This document shows positions 16,570 through 25,752 of a stretch of 36,845 bases of DNA, in pieces. Made by a program: the position numbers and the translations under genes. How positions within the stretch are numbered: position 1 is the stretch's first letter; the number at the start of each line of letters is the position of its first letter. This stretch comes from Acetobacteraceae bacterium (lineage in GTDB: Bacteria; Pseudomonadota; Alphaproteobacteria; Acetobacterales; Acetobacteraceae): NCBI GenBank assembly GCA_009693795.1, contig SHWN01000006.1, positions 1 through 36,845 of the forward strand, in the 5' to 3' direction. Under the pieces are notes generated by a model, which saw nothing but the letters and a program-made list of their open reading frames with translations, made no database searches and was not told the DNA's origin.

Positions 16570-17598
16570 TTAAGCCGCCAGCCATGCGCGCACATGGGTC
16601 TTTAGGAATTCGGCATCCCCCGTGTTAACCACTGGATTTCCCGCGCGATGGCCCCAGATGGACGGGATTGGCTGTAAGTGCGCCTGCGCCAGAAAGGGCA
16701 GTTCGGCTTCGTTATCGGCGACACGAAAATAAAGATCCGTCGCCCCCGGCAGCAGCAGCACGCGCGCCCTGATCGCGCGCAGCGCGGCCTCCAGATCCCC
16801 GCGATAGAGCGCATTGGCGCTGATATCCGCCGCATCCCAGCTACGCAGCTGGGCATGGAGATCGGCGGCGGGGCGCGCCAAGTAGCGGTCCTCCCAATCG
16901 GTGAGCAGAAACGTTTCCAGATCGGCCCCCCCCAGATTGGGCTTCGGGCCGGACGCCAGATGCCGGCCTTCGCGGTAAAAATCCTGGCTCAGCGCCCAGC
17001 TCGCATAAATGCGTCCAAACGCCCGCTTCGCCGCCACCGGCTCGGCCGCAAACCGCCCGCCGCCAACGTGCTCGGGCGCCGCTTCCAGCACGGCGATCAG
17101 GGAGCGTAGAAAAATCTGGTTATGCACCGCGGTGCGCGCCGCGCCGCAATTGACGACCACCCGCGCTACCGCATCCGGATACAGCGCCGCCCAGTGATAG
17201 GCCTGCAATCCGCCCATCGACCAACCATATACGCAGGCCAGCAGATCCACCCCGAACACCTCGCCCAGCAGCCGTCGCTGCGCCCGCACATTATCCGTCA
17301 CGGTCACCAGAACCGGGTAGTTTTCCGTGTTCGACGGAGAGGAAGAAAGACCGTTGCCGAACATGTCCGCGATGACGATGAACCACCGGGACGAATCCAG
17401 AACCCCGTCCGGCCCGATCAGCCATTCCAGATCCGGATGTCGCGCGCCGTAGCTGGTGGGGTAGAGAATGACATTATCGCGCCCTGGCGCCAGCGTGCCA
17501 TGGGTTTTCCACGACAGCCGCGCGCCCGGCAGCACCAAACCTGAATCGAGCGAAAGATCGCCAAGGGCAAACATTCCCGCCTTTGTCGGCCAATTCAT
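16570..17598 (-). CDS. MetX-like alpha/beta-fold hydrolase or acyltransferase
   Basis: 342 residues related to homoserine O-acetyltransferase (MetX). The nucleophile elbow is YGWSMGGLQAYHWAALYPD with Ser127; an Asp lies in LLPGATDLYF and a His in SIWGHRAGNP near the C terminus, giving a full triad. True MetX proteins have GHDxFL around the His, so this is a divergent branch and homoserine may not be its substrate. The frame is open far upstream, but GGAGG six bases before the ATG at 17598 fixes the start. Start codons of this gene and trpB are only about 80 bases apart and divergent, so promoters are shared or overlapping. I looked for a SAM-II riboswitch in that gap and saw none. Confidence 0.75.
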   Translation of the reverse strand: MNWPTKAGMFALGDLSLDSGLVLPGARLSWKTHGTLAPGRDNVILYPTSYGARHPDLEWLIGPDGVLDSSRWFIVIADMFGNGLSSSPSNTENYPVLVTVTDNVRAQRRLLGEVFGVDLLACVYGWSMGGLQAYHWAALYPDAVARVVVNCGAARTAVHNQIFLRSLIAVLEAAPEHVGGGRFAAEPVAAKRAFGRIYASWALSQDFYREGRHLASGPKPNLGGADLETFLLTDWEDRYLARPAADLHAQLRSWDAADISANALYRGDLEAALRAIRARVLLLPGATDLYFRVADNEAELPFLAQAHLQPIPSIWGHRAGNPVVNTGDAEFLKTHVRAWLAA

Positions 17599-17677
17599 CC
17601 TACCCTCCATTTCCCGGACGTGACCCGGGCGCGTTGCTGCGCTATGACGTCGGTTTCCCGATGGGCCTGCCTGCCTG

Positions 17678-18916
17678 ATGCCGTGGAGCAGTATTGACGT
17701 GAACCAACCGCTGACCAACAGCCTGCGCACGGGACCAGATTCTCGCGGCCGCTTCGGAGAATTCGGCGGCCGCTTTGTCGCCGAAACCCTAATGCCCGTC
17801 ATCCTGGAGGTAGAGAAGGCTTATGAGGCCGCCAAGCGCGACCCGGCCTTCCAGGCCGAGCTGAAAACCTATTTGACCGATTATGTTGGGCGCCCCAGCC
17901 CGCTTTGGTATGCGGAACGCCTGACGGACCTTCTGGGCGGCGCGCGCATCTTCTTCAAACGCGATGAGCTGAACCATACCGGCAGTCACAAGGCGAATAA
18001 CTGTATGGGCCAGATTCTGCTGGCCAGACGCATGGGCAAGACCCGCATCATCGCCGAGACCGGCGCTGGCCAGCACGGCGTCGCCACCGCCACGATGTGC
18101 GCGTTGTTCGGTCTGCCCTGCACCGTCTATATGGGCGCGACGGACGTCCTCCGCCAATCCCCCAACGTCTTTCGCATGAAGCTGCTAGGCGCCGAGGTTG
18201 TCCCCGTGACCTCCGGCGCCGGCACTTTGAAAGACGCGATGAACGATGCGCTGCGCGACTGGGTGGCGAATGTGGAAAACACGTTCTACATCATCGGAAC
18301 TGTCGCCGGCCCGCATCCTTATCCGGCCATGGTGCGTGATTTCCAGTCCGTGATCGGCGAGGAAGCGCGCGCGCAATTGATGGCGCGTGAGGGCAGGTTA
18401 CCCGATGTGGCGGTGGCCTGCATCGGCGGTGGGTCGAATGCGATGGGGTTGTTTCATCCCTTCCTGGATGATGAAATCGTCCGTCTGATTGGTGTGGAAG
18501 CCGCCGGGCATGGGTTGGATACGTATCAGCACGCTGCCAGCCTTTCGCGCGGGCGGCCTGGTGTGCTGCATGGCAATCGCACTTACTTACTGCAAGACGC
18601 CGATGGCCAGATTGAGGAGGCGCATTCGATCAGCGCCGGCCTTGATTACCCCGGCATCGGCCCCGAACATTCCTGGCTGCACGACATCAAGCGCGTCGAA
18701 TATGTCTCCGCCACGGATGAGGAGGCGCTCGATGCCTTTCAACTTTGCACCCGCACCGAGGGGATTATTCCCGCCTTGGAACCCGCGCACGCCCTTGCGC
18801 ATGTAAAAAAAATAGCGCCAACGATGGATCGGGAAAATATTATTCTGATGAATTTGTGCGGACGCGGCGATAAGGATATTTTTACTGTTGCCGAACGGCT
18901 CGGGGTGAAACTGTGA
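17678..18916 (+). CDS. trpB: Tryptophan synthase beta subunit
   Basis: 412 residues. The PLP-binding Lys105 is in [16 protein letters not shown]; the glycine-rich phosphate site is [34 protein letters not shown] and LCGRGDKD are invariant TrpB segments. It condenses indole with serine to tryptophan in an alpha2beta2 complex with TrpA. The ATG at 17678 lacks a good ribosome-binding site; GTG at 17699 with GGAG ten bases upstream would shorten the protein by seven residues. trpA starts within the stop codon (GTGA). trpF, which often precedes trpB in this block, is not here; a MetX-like gene occupies the upstream side. Confidence 0.97.
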   Translation: MPWSSIDVNQPLTNSLRTGPDSRGRFGEFGGRFVAETLMPVILEVEKAYEAAKRDPAFQAELKTYLTDYVGRPSPLWYAERLTDLLGGARIFFKRDELNHTGSHKANNCMGQILLARRMGKTRIIAETGAGQHGVATATMCALFGLPCTVYMGATDVLRQSPNVFRMKLLGAEVVPVTSGAGTLKDAMNDALRDWVANVENTFYIIGTVAGPHPYPAMVRDFQSVIGEEARAQLMAREGRLPDVAVACIGGGSNAMGLFHPFLDDEIVRLIGVEAAGHGLDTYQHAASLSRGRPGVLHGNRTYLLQDADGQIEEAHSISAGLDYPGIGPEHSWLHDIKRVEYVSATDEEALDAFQLCTRTEGIIPALEPAHALAHVKKIAPTMDRENIILMNLCGRGDKDIFTVAERLGVKL

Positions 18917-19737
18917 GCCGCATTGCCGCCCGTTTCGCGGAAGTGCGCGCGCAAAAACGCGGCGCGCTGATCCCGTTTTTGGAAGCCTATGACCCCGATC
19001 CCATGACATCGATGGCTATCCTGCGCGGCATGCCCGGGGCTGGCGCCGATCTGATCGAGATTGGCATGCCGTTTACCGACCCGATGGCCGACGGCCCCAC
19101 CATCCAGGCCGCCGCTAAGCGCGGGCTGAAAGCCGGTGCCACCGTCGCTCGCACCTTGGCCATGGTGCGCGATTTTCGTGCTGGGGATAACGCGACGCCG
19201 GTAATTCTGATGGGTTATCTTAATCCCATCCTCTCCTATGGCTGCGAGAAATTCTGTGACGATGCCGCCGCGGTCGGCGTAGACGGCATGATCATCGTCG
19301 ATCTGCCGACCGAAGAGTCTGATATGATGCTGCCATTCACCAACGCGCATGGCCTCGATTTCATTCGCCTCATCGCACCGACTACCGATGATGCCCGTCT
19401 GCCGCATGTGCTGGCCGGCAGTTCCGGCTTCGTTTACTACGTCTCCATCACCGGCATCACCGGTACGCGCAGCGCCACGGCCGAGCATCTCAGCGCCGCT
19501 ATCCCGCGCATCCGCAAAGTCACCGATCTGCCCATCGCCATTGGTTTCGGCGTGCGTACCCCGGCGCAAGCTGCCGAGGCATCGAAAATCGCCGACGCGG
19601 CCGTTGTGGCCTCGGCCCTGATCGACACACTCGCCGCCGATCTGGATGCGGAGGGCCGCGCCAATACGGGCACGGCGCAAAAAGTCCTCGATCAGGTGCG
19701 TGCTTTGGCATCTGGCGTGCGGGGCGTTGCCGCATGA
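18913..19737 (+). CDS. trpA: Tryptophan synthase alpha subunit
   Basis: 274 residues. Catalytic Glu49 and Asp60 are in [32 protein letters not shown] and [11 protein letters not shown] form the phosphate site of the TIM barrel. It releases indole from indole-3-glycerol phosphate and hands it to TrpB through the internal tunnel. GTG start overlapping the trpB stop by four bases, and its own stop overlaps the accD start in the same way, so the operon is tightly coupled. Confidence 0.96.
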   Translation: MSRIAARFAEVRAQKRGALIPFLEAYDPDPMTSMAILRGMPGAGADLIEIGMPFTDPMADGPTIQAAAKRGLKAGATVARTLAMVRDFRAGDNATPVILMGYLNPILSYGCEKFCDDAAAVGVDGMIIVDLPTEESDMMLPFTNAHGLDFIRLIAPTTDDARLPHVLAGSSGFVYYVSITGITGTRSATAEHLSAAIPRIRKVTDLPIAIGFGVRTPAQAAEASKIADAAVVASALIDTLAADLDAEGRANTGTAQKVLDQVRALASGVRGVAA

Positions 19738-20588
19738 GCTGGCTCAACGAAGTTATTCGCCCGAAAATCCGTTCGCTGTTTGCGCGGCGCGATGTGCCGG
19801 ACAATCTCTGGCACCAATGCCCCGCCTGTCAGCAGATGATCTTTCACCGTGATCTGGAAGTAGCCTTAAAAATCTGCACACATTGCGGCCATCACATGCG
19901 CGCCAATACCAGTGAACGCTTGGCCTGGACCCTCGATGACGGGTTTAACCTCATCGAACTGCCCAAAGTCCCGGCCGATCCGCTGCGCTTTCGCGATTCC
20001 AAACGTTATTCCGACCGCCTGAAGCAAGCCCGCGACGCAACGCGCATGGACGATGCCCTCACTGTCGCGCATGGCAGTATCGATGGCCAGCGGGCGGTGG
20101 TCGCGGTGATGGCGTTTGAATTCATGGGCGGCTCCATGGGCGCCGCGGTGGGCGAGGGCATCGTCGCCGCCGGGCGGCTGGCCGTGTTGCAGGATGCGCC
20201 ACTGATTATCTTTACCGCCTCGGGTGGCGCGCGCATGCAGGAAGGTTCCGTCAGCCTGATGCAAATGCCGCGCAGCGTGATCGCGACGCGCATGGTGAAG
20301 GATGCCTGCCTGCCTTACATCGTCGTGATGACCGACCCCACCACGGGCGGCGTGACGGCCAGCTTCGCCATGCTGGGCGATATCCATCTCGCCGAACCCG
20401 GCGCATTGATCGGCTTTGCGGGTGCGCGCGTGATCGAACAGACGGTGCGCGAAAAACTTCCGGAGGGCTTTCAACGCGCCGAATATCTGCATGAACATGG
20501 CATTATAGACGCCGTGGTAAAGCGAACCGACATGAAAGCCGCCCTGGCGCGCTTTATTTCCCTGCTACGGATTAAGGAAGCTGCGTGA
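19734..20588 (+). CDS. accD: Acetyl-CoA carboxylase carboxyltransferase beta subunit
   Basis: 284 residues. The N-terminal zinc ribbon is CPAC (Cys29, Cys32) and CTHC (Cys48, Cys51); the crotonase-fold body shows FEFMGGSMGAAVGEG, FTASGGARMQEG and MTDPTTGGVTASFAMLGD as in all AccD. With AccA it transfers carboxyl from biotin to acetyl-CoA, the first step of fatty acid synthesis. The start ATG overlaps the trpA stop (ATGA) and the stop overlaps the folC GTG start. The trpA-accD-folC order is the classical one in Alphaproteobacteria. Confidence 0.97.
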   Translation: MSWLNEVIRPKIRSLFARRDVPDNLWHQCPACQQMIFHRDLEVALKICTHCGHHMRANTSERLAWTLDDGFNLIELPKVPADPLRFRDSKRYSDRLKQARDATRMDDALTVAHGSIDGQRAVVAVMAFEFMGGSMGAAVGEGIVAAGRLAVLQDAPLIIFTASGGARMQEGSVSLMQMPRSVIATRMVKDACLPYIVVMTDPTTGGVTASFAMLGDIHLAEPGALIGFAGARVIEQTVREKLPEGFQRAEYLHEHGIIDAVVKRTDMKAALARFISLLRIKEAA

Positions 20589-21850
20589 GTAAACGTATCG
20601 AGGGTGTCGTCGCTCGGCTACACGATCTGCACCCACGCCTAATTGATCTCTCCCTTGATCGCCTGCACGAGCTGCTAGAGAAGTTAGATCACCCCGAGCG
20701 CCGCCTACCCCAAGTCATTCATGTTGCTGGCACGAATGGCAAGGGTTCGACCTGTGCCTTTTTGCGCGCCATGGCGGAAGCCTCTGGGCTACGCACGCAT
20801 GTTTTTATTTCCCCGCATCTGGTGCGGTTCAATGAACGGATTCGCATTGCCGGCGCATTGGTGACCGATAGCGCGCTCGCCGATGCCCTGGAGCATGTGG
20901 AGAATATCAACGCTGGCGCGCCGATCACGGTGTTTGAGATGATTACTGCCGTCGCGCTGCATCTGTTCGCGGAAACCCCATCTGATCTCTGCATCCTTGA
21001 AGTTGGCCTTGGTGGGCGGTTCGATGCTACCAACGTGATCGCCAGCCCCGCTGCCTGCGCGATCACCTCAATCTCAATGGATCATCGTGAATTTCTGGGT
21101 GATAACATCGCCGCTATCGCGTATGAGAAAGCCGGTATCTTAAAGCCCAACATTCCCTGTACGGTAGGTGTGCAGGAGAAAATGGCCCGTGACGTTATCT
21201 TATCGCACGCCGAGAAAATCGGCGCATCTGTCCTTTTGCGTGATCGAGACTGGAGCATCACGCCCACCTCGACCGGTCTGCGCTACACCGACAACACAGG
21301 CACATTCGAGCTGCCGTCCCCGTCACTGCTCGGCGCATATCAGCTCGACAATGCCGGCATCGCCATCACTGCGCTGCGCGCTGCGCGAGATAAAATTCCA
21401 ATGAGCGCTATCGCCACCGGCCTCACCCAAGCCGAATGGCCCGCCCGCCTGCAATGTCTGACTGGGAAGTTAAAATCCCTACTGCCGGACCATTGGGAAC
21501 TTTACCTCGATGGCGGCCATAATCCCGGCGCCGGGATCGTCCTGGCGGAGCAATTGCGCGCCTGGTCCGATCGCCCGCTCCATCTGATCGTCGGCATGAA
21601 ACAGGCAAAGGATTCGGTGGAATTCCTCCGTCCGATGCTGCCTTACGCCACCACATTGTGGGCCATCGCGGAGCCCGGCCAGCATCTTGCCTTGCCGGTC
21701 GAGGCTATCATTGCCGCGTCCGGAAATATCGCCCGCCCTGGCCCTACGGCCCAGGCAGCATTACGGGCCATCCCGAAAGATGGCCCGCCCGCCCGCGTGT
21801 TGATCTGCGGGAGTCTTTATCTGGCCGGCGAAATTCTCAAACAAAATTAA
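20585..21850 (+). CDS. folC: Dihydrofolate synthase / folylpolyglutamate synthase
   Basis: 421 residues of the Mur-ligase type. The ATP P-loop is VAGTNGKGSTCAFL (~residues 48-60); SPHLVRFNERIRI, LEVGLGGRFDATN and SISMDHREFLGD are FolC signatures, and LYLDGGHNPGAG lies in the C-terminal domain. It adds glutamate to dihydropteroate and to folates. GTG start coupled to accD. Convergent with trxA, with only 12 bases between stops and no obvious hairpin in between. Confidence 0.96.
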   Translation: MSKRIEGVVARLHDLHPRLIDLSLDRLHELLEKLDHPERRLPQVIHVAGTNGKGSTCAFLRAMAEASGLRTHVFISPHLVRFNERIRIAGALVTDSALADALEHVENINAGAPITVFEMITAVALHLFAETPSDLCILEVGLGGRFDATNVIASPAACAITSISMDHREFLGDNIAAIAYEKAGILKPNIPCTVGVQEKMARDVILSHAEKIGASVLLRDRDWSITPTSTGLRYTDNTGTFELPSPSLLGAYQLDNAGIAITALRAARDKIPMSAIATGLTQAEWPARLQCLTGKLKSLLPDHWELYLDGGHNPGAGIVLAEQLRAWSDRPLHLIVGMKQAKDSVEFLRPMLPYATTLWAIAEPGQHLALPVEAIIAASGNIARPGPTAQAALRAIPKDGPPARVLICGSLYLAGEILKQN

Positions 21851-21862
21851 AGGCGGGTAAGA

Positions 21863-22189
21863 TTAAAGGCTGGATTCAATCCACGCTTTCAGCGCGCTTT
21901 TTGGCATCGCGCCAACTTTCTGCGCCACCTGCTTGCCGTCCTTGAACAGGATCAGCGTGGGAATGCCGCGCACGCCAAACTTGTTCGGGGTCATGGGGTT
22001 GTCGTCGATATCCACTTTCGCGACCGTCAGCTTGCCTTGCAATTCTTCGGCGATTTCTTCCAAGGCTGGGCCGATCATCTTGCACGGGCCGCACCATTCC
22101 GCCCAGAAATCAACCAGCACCGGGCCGGTGGCTTGCAGCACATCGGCATCGAAACTGGCATCGGTGACGGGTTTGGTATTCGCACTCAT
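21863..22189 (-). CDS. trxA: Thioredoxin
   Basis: 108 residues, the standard Trx length. Active site WCGPCK with Cys33 and Cys36, the buried Asp in VDFWAEW, and the cis-Pro loop in [10 protein letters not shown]. It reduces protein disulfides with electrons from thioredoxin reductase. The frame stays open for 141 codons upstream, but the ATG at 22189 gives the correct N terminus. It lies 86 bases downstream of addA on the same strand, so it may be read from the addA operon and from its own promoter; I found no convincing one. Confidence 0.96.
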   Translation of the reverse strand: MSANTKPVTDASFDADVLQATGPVLVDFWAEWCGPCKMIGPALEEIAEELQGKLTVAKVDIDDNPMTPNKFGVRGIPTLILFKDGKQVAQKVGAMPKSALKAWIESSL

Positions 22190-22275
22190 GGGGACAAAAC
22201 CTTTTCGGGTGATAAGCGGGGGGTGATTAAGTGATGGGTGGTAGGCCGCGCATATTGGGCGCTCGGACAACGGGA

Positions 22276-25200
22276 TCAAGCTGATGAAGCCCACGCATGC
22301 GGGACATGCGCGTCCAGCAACGCGGGGGGCAGAATGACGGCACGCGCGCTTCGGGTCCAGACCAGGGCACACACCACCGCACGCCCCGCGAATATTTTTT
22401 CCAGCACCGCCCGATAGGCTGCCATCTGGCGCAAATAGAGCGTCGGCGTGTTCGCCACATCGCCCGGTGGATCGCGATTGGTTTTGTAATCGGCCAGCAG
22501 CACGCGATCGGGAAACACCGCCAACCGGTCCACCAGCCCGCCAATGATTTTGCCGTTGACCACGCCGGTCAGAGGCACTTCCGCCAGGCTTTCCGGGCCG
22601 AACAAATCGCACAATTCAGGATGATCGAGGATGGCCAGCACCTCGGCGGCCAGCGCCCGTGCTGCCGTATCCGTCCGCCCGACACCAGGACGGGCCAGCC
22701 AGGCAAGCGCGGCCGGGGCGCGTGACGCGGCCGGCAGGCTGGGGAGGTGTTGCAACAAGGCATGCACTAGCTTGCCGCGCAGGAAGCGCGCGCCGGAGAC
22801 ATCGCGCTCGGCTAGTGGTGAGGCCGCCTGTGGCACCAGCCCCAGCGCGGCGCCCTCCGGCCGGCTCGGCGCCAAAGGTTGCGGCAAGGCGGGCTCGTCC
22901 GGCGGCGCGGCCGAGCGCCAATCCGGCGCGCCGCCGAGCCAGCCGGGCAGGGCGACCGGCGTCTCGGCGCTCGCCGCCGCTGTTTCCTCGGCCGGCACGC
23001 GCTGTGCGGAGGCATGGTTGAGCAGCGTGCCGTCCCACAGATCGAACGGCATCTGCCGGGGGGTCAGTCGCGCAAAGCCGCGTTCGATCAGGCGATACCA
23101 GCACGCCTCCTTCAGCGCCTGTTTACCTTGCCAGCCGCAGACCACCAGCCGGTCCTCAGCGCGGGTGAGGGCGACGTAAAGCTGGCGGTTATGCTCCTCC
23201 GCCCGGTGTTGCGCGGCTTGGGCGCGCAGGTTTCCCCCCGCCGCGCCGCGATGGTCCTTGTTCGCGATGAAGACCGGCAATTCGATCCCGTCCTGCACCG
23301 CCCAGAACAGCGAATCATCGTCCGGCGGCAACCCCGTGGTATCCGGCAGAATCACCAACGGCGCCTGCAGGCCTTTCGCGGCATGCACAGTCATGATGCG
23401 TACCGCGCTGCCCGCTTCTTCCTGCTCGCGTTTGACCTTCGCGCCGGAGCGTCGCAGCCACTGTAAGAAGCCTTGCAAGGACGGCGGATGCAGGCGTGTG
23501 TATGACAAAGTCGCATTTAGAAATTCGTCGATCGGTTCTTCCGCTTCGGCCCCCAACCGGGCGAGCAACCGCGCCCGCCCACCCAGCGCGCCCAAGACCT
23601 CGCTATACAGCGCATGCGGGCTGACGAAATCGGCACGCGCGGCCAAGGTGGTCATAAAATCATAGGCCGCGCGCCAGGACGGGTTTTCATCTGCGCGTGC
23701 CCGCAAGGCTGAAAACAAATTCCCGCCGCGTCCGACCGCAAGTTTTCCCAGATCGTCATGCGATAATCCAGCCAGCGGCGACACCAACAAGCCGGCAAAT
23801 GTTAAATCATCCTCCGGTAATAACAGTGCGTCGCCTAGCGCGATCAAATCGCGCACCGCCGGTTGATCGGTCAGCACCATCAGGTCCAACCCGCCCACCG
23901 GGATGGCGCGCGCCTTTAACGCCCGCACCAGCGCGGTGGTAAATATATCTCGGCGGCGCACTAGGACCAGAATATCGCCCGGCGCTAGCAAGCGGCCTTT
24001 ACTTTCCAGCATGGCGTGTTCGGTAAATTGGCGTGCGATCCAGGCTGCGATGCCGTCTGCCAGACGCTGCCGCGCCGAGGGTTGTGCCCGGTTTTCCCGC
24101 GCCACGGCCCAGGGCTCCGGAGGATCATTGGCCTCCGCCGCTACCAGCGGCCATAATTCCACGCATCCGGCATGCGCGGCGCGATGTGCGAAATGTTTTA
24201 AGACTACCCCGGGCTCCAACACCCCCGCCGCCGTATCCGGATCGGCGAACACCGCATCGACCAGTTGCAAGACCGGCGCGGTGGAGCGAAACGAGACATC
24301 CAATGTCACATTGCGCCAGCCAGCGTCCGCATGTTGTACCCGTGCGGCCAGTACGCCGCGCCAATGATCGAATTTTTCTGGATCGGCGCCCTGAAAGGAA
24401 TAGATCGATTGTTTTCTGTCCCCCACCGCGAACACGGTGCGTTTGCCGTTCTGCGCGCCGGCCCCGGCGAAGAATTCTGCCGTTAATGCGCCGGCGATTT
24501 CCCATTGTGCGGGCGAGGTGTCCTGCACCTCGTCCAAAAGTAAATGATCGAGACCACCGTCTAGTTTGTACAGCACCCAGGCCGCACCGGGATCGACCAG
24601 CAGCTTCGCGGTGTGGCCGATAAGGTCGTCGTAATCCATCATCGCGTCGCGGGTCTTGACGGCTTCGTACTCCGCCAGCAACGGCCGCGCCAGAGCGAGC
24701 AATGCCTCCGACATCTCCGCCGCGCGCAGATCGCGCCGCGCGGCTTCTACGTCCAGCAGGCGGGTTTGTTCGGCCGCCAGCGCGGTGACAATGCCTGGTT
24801 GTGCTTGTGCCAGGCTGCGGTTGACGAGCGAGCCCATGCCCCGTGGGGAAACCTTATCAGGCAAAAGGAGGAACCGACCAAGCCAGTCATCCCAATGTGC
24901 CGCCCGCTCCGCGGCGTCCCGGCCCAGCCAGGCGAGCATCTCGACAGCCTTACTTTGCTTATCGGGTGTCGCACGGTTGGCGATCATGTTCACCGCAGCC
25001 TGTAAGGCGGTTTCGTCCTGCCAGAACACCCGCCCGGCGATCAGATCTTCCTCCGAGCGCGCAGTCACGCCCAGGGCACGCCGGATTGCCGCACCCAACG
25101 CCGCCGTCGGCAAACGTAAACCGGCATTGAGTTTTGGGCGTTGCTTTTGCAGGGCAGACACAATGGCGGCGAATTGCTTCACCGACAGCACCCCCGCCAG

Positions 25201-25752
25201 CCGATCCACCGGCATCAGCCGCGCGGTATCGCGCGGGCGCGCCAAGGTGCTTTCGGTGGCCGCCGCCAAGGCTGCGGCCGTGTCGGCATCCTCCACCAGC
25301 CGAAAATGCGGAGAGATCGCGGCTTCCAGCGGAAACCGCCGCAACACGGATTGGCAAAACGCATGAATGGTGCCGATGCGCATCCCGCCTGGCAGATCCA
25401 GCACGCGCGCGAACAGGTTTTTGGCATGCGCCCGCACCGCATCCGTCGGCACGATCCCGCGCGCTTCCAAGGCCTGATCCAGCGCCGGCGTATCCAGCCG
25501 CACCCATTCGGCCAGGGTTGTTTGTAGGCGCAGCGCCATTTCCGCCGCTGCTGCCTTGGTAAAGGTAAGGCATTGGATTTTTTCCGGCGCCGCGCCGTCC
25601 AGCATCAGCCGCAACAGCCGATCGGTCAGTAGCTTCGTCTTGCCCGACCCCGCCGAGGCTGCGACGAAGGCTGAAACAGCCGGATCGGAGGCCGAAATCT
25701 GCGCCGCGACGGCACGTTCCTGGGGGTGTTCTGGAGATGACAAAACCGTCAT
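22276..25752 (-). CDS. addA: Double-strand break repair helicase-nuclease AddA
   Basis: 1158 residues, UvrD-like superfamily I helicase plus C-terminal nuclease. Walker A is [12 protein letters not shown] near residue 32; Walker B reads [30 protein letters not shown] and [17 protein letters not shown] (written [11 protein letters not shown]) are helicase motifs III and V. The nuclease part contains [12 protein letters not shown] and the catalytic ADYKTNR. With AddB it resects broken DNA ends for RecA loading. The ATG at 25752 overlaps the addB stop by four bases; an ORF extension to 25791 is antisense-frame read-through of addB and is dropped. Confidence 0.96.
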   Translation of the reverse strand: MTVLSSPEHPQERAVAAQISASDPAVSAFVAASAGSGKTKLLTDRLLRLMLDGAAPEKIQCLTFTKAAAAEMALRLQTTLAEWVRLDTPALDQALEARGIVPTDAVRAHAKNLFARVLDLPGGMRIGTIHAFCQSVLRRFPLEAAISPHFRLVEDADTAAALAAATESTLARPRDTARLMPVDRLAGVLSVKQFAAIVSALQKQRPKLNAGLRLPTAALGAAIRRALGVTARSEEDLIAGRVFWQDETALQAAVNMIANRATPDKQSKAVEMLAWLGRDAAERAAHWDDWLGRFLLLPDKVSPRGMGSLVNRSLAQAQPGIVTALAAEQTRLLDVEAARRDLRAAEMSEALLALARPLLAEYEAVKTRDAMMDYDDLIGHTAKLLVDPGAAWVLYKLDGGLDHLLLDEVQDTSPAQWEIAGALTAEFFAGAGAQNGKRTVFAVGDRKQSIYSFQGADPEKFDHWRGVLAARVQHADAGWRNVTLDVSFRSTAPVLQLVDAVFADPDTAAGVLEPGVVLKHFAHRAAHAGCVELWPLVAAEANDPPEPWAVARENRAQPSARQRLADGIAAWIARQFTEHAMLESKGRLLAPGDILVLVRRRDIFTTALVRALKARAIPVGGLDLMVLTDQPAVRDLIALGDALLLPEDDLTFAGLLVSPLAGLSHDDLGKLAVGRGGNLFSALRARADENPSWRAAYDFMTTLAARADFVSPHALYSEVLGALGGRARLLARLGAEAEEPIDEFLNATLSYTRLHPPSLQGFLQWLRRSGAKVKREQEEAGSAVRIMTVHAAKGLQAPLVILPDTTGLPPDDDSLFWAVQDGIELPVFIANKDHRGAAGGNLRAQAAQHRAEEHNRQLYVALTRAEDRLVVCGWQGKQALKEACWYRLIERGFARLTPRQMPFDLWDGTLLNHASAQRVPAEETAAASAETPVALPGWLGGAPDWRSAAPPDEPALPQPLAPSRPEGAALGLVPQAASPLAERDVSGARFLRGKLVHALLQHLPSLPAASRAPAALAWLARPGVGRTDTAARALAAEVLAILDHPELCDLFGPESLAEVPLTGVVNGKIIGGLVDRLAVFPDRVLLADYKTNRDPPGDVANTPTLYLRQMAAYRAVLEKIFAGRAVVCALVWTRSARAVILPPALLDAHVPHAWASSA

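Noticed and set aside
17599-17677. SAM-II riboswitch before the MetX-like gene
   Set aside because: Common before alphaproteobacterial metX/metA, so looked for; the 79-base gap has no matching pseudoknot pattern.
18739-19680. 313-codon minus-strand frame across trpB/trpA
   Set aside because: Fully antisense to trpA and trpB; composition-driven shadow without start signal or motif.
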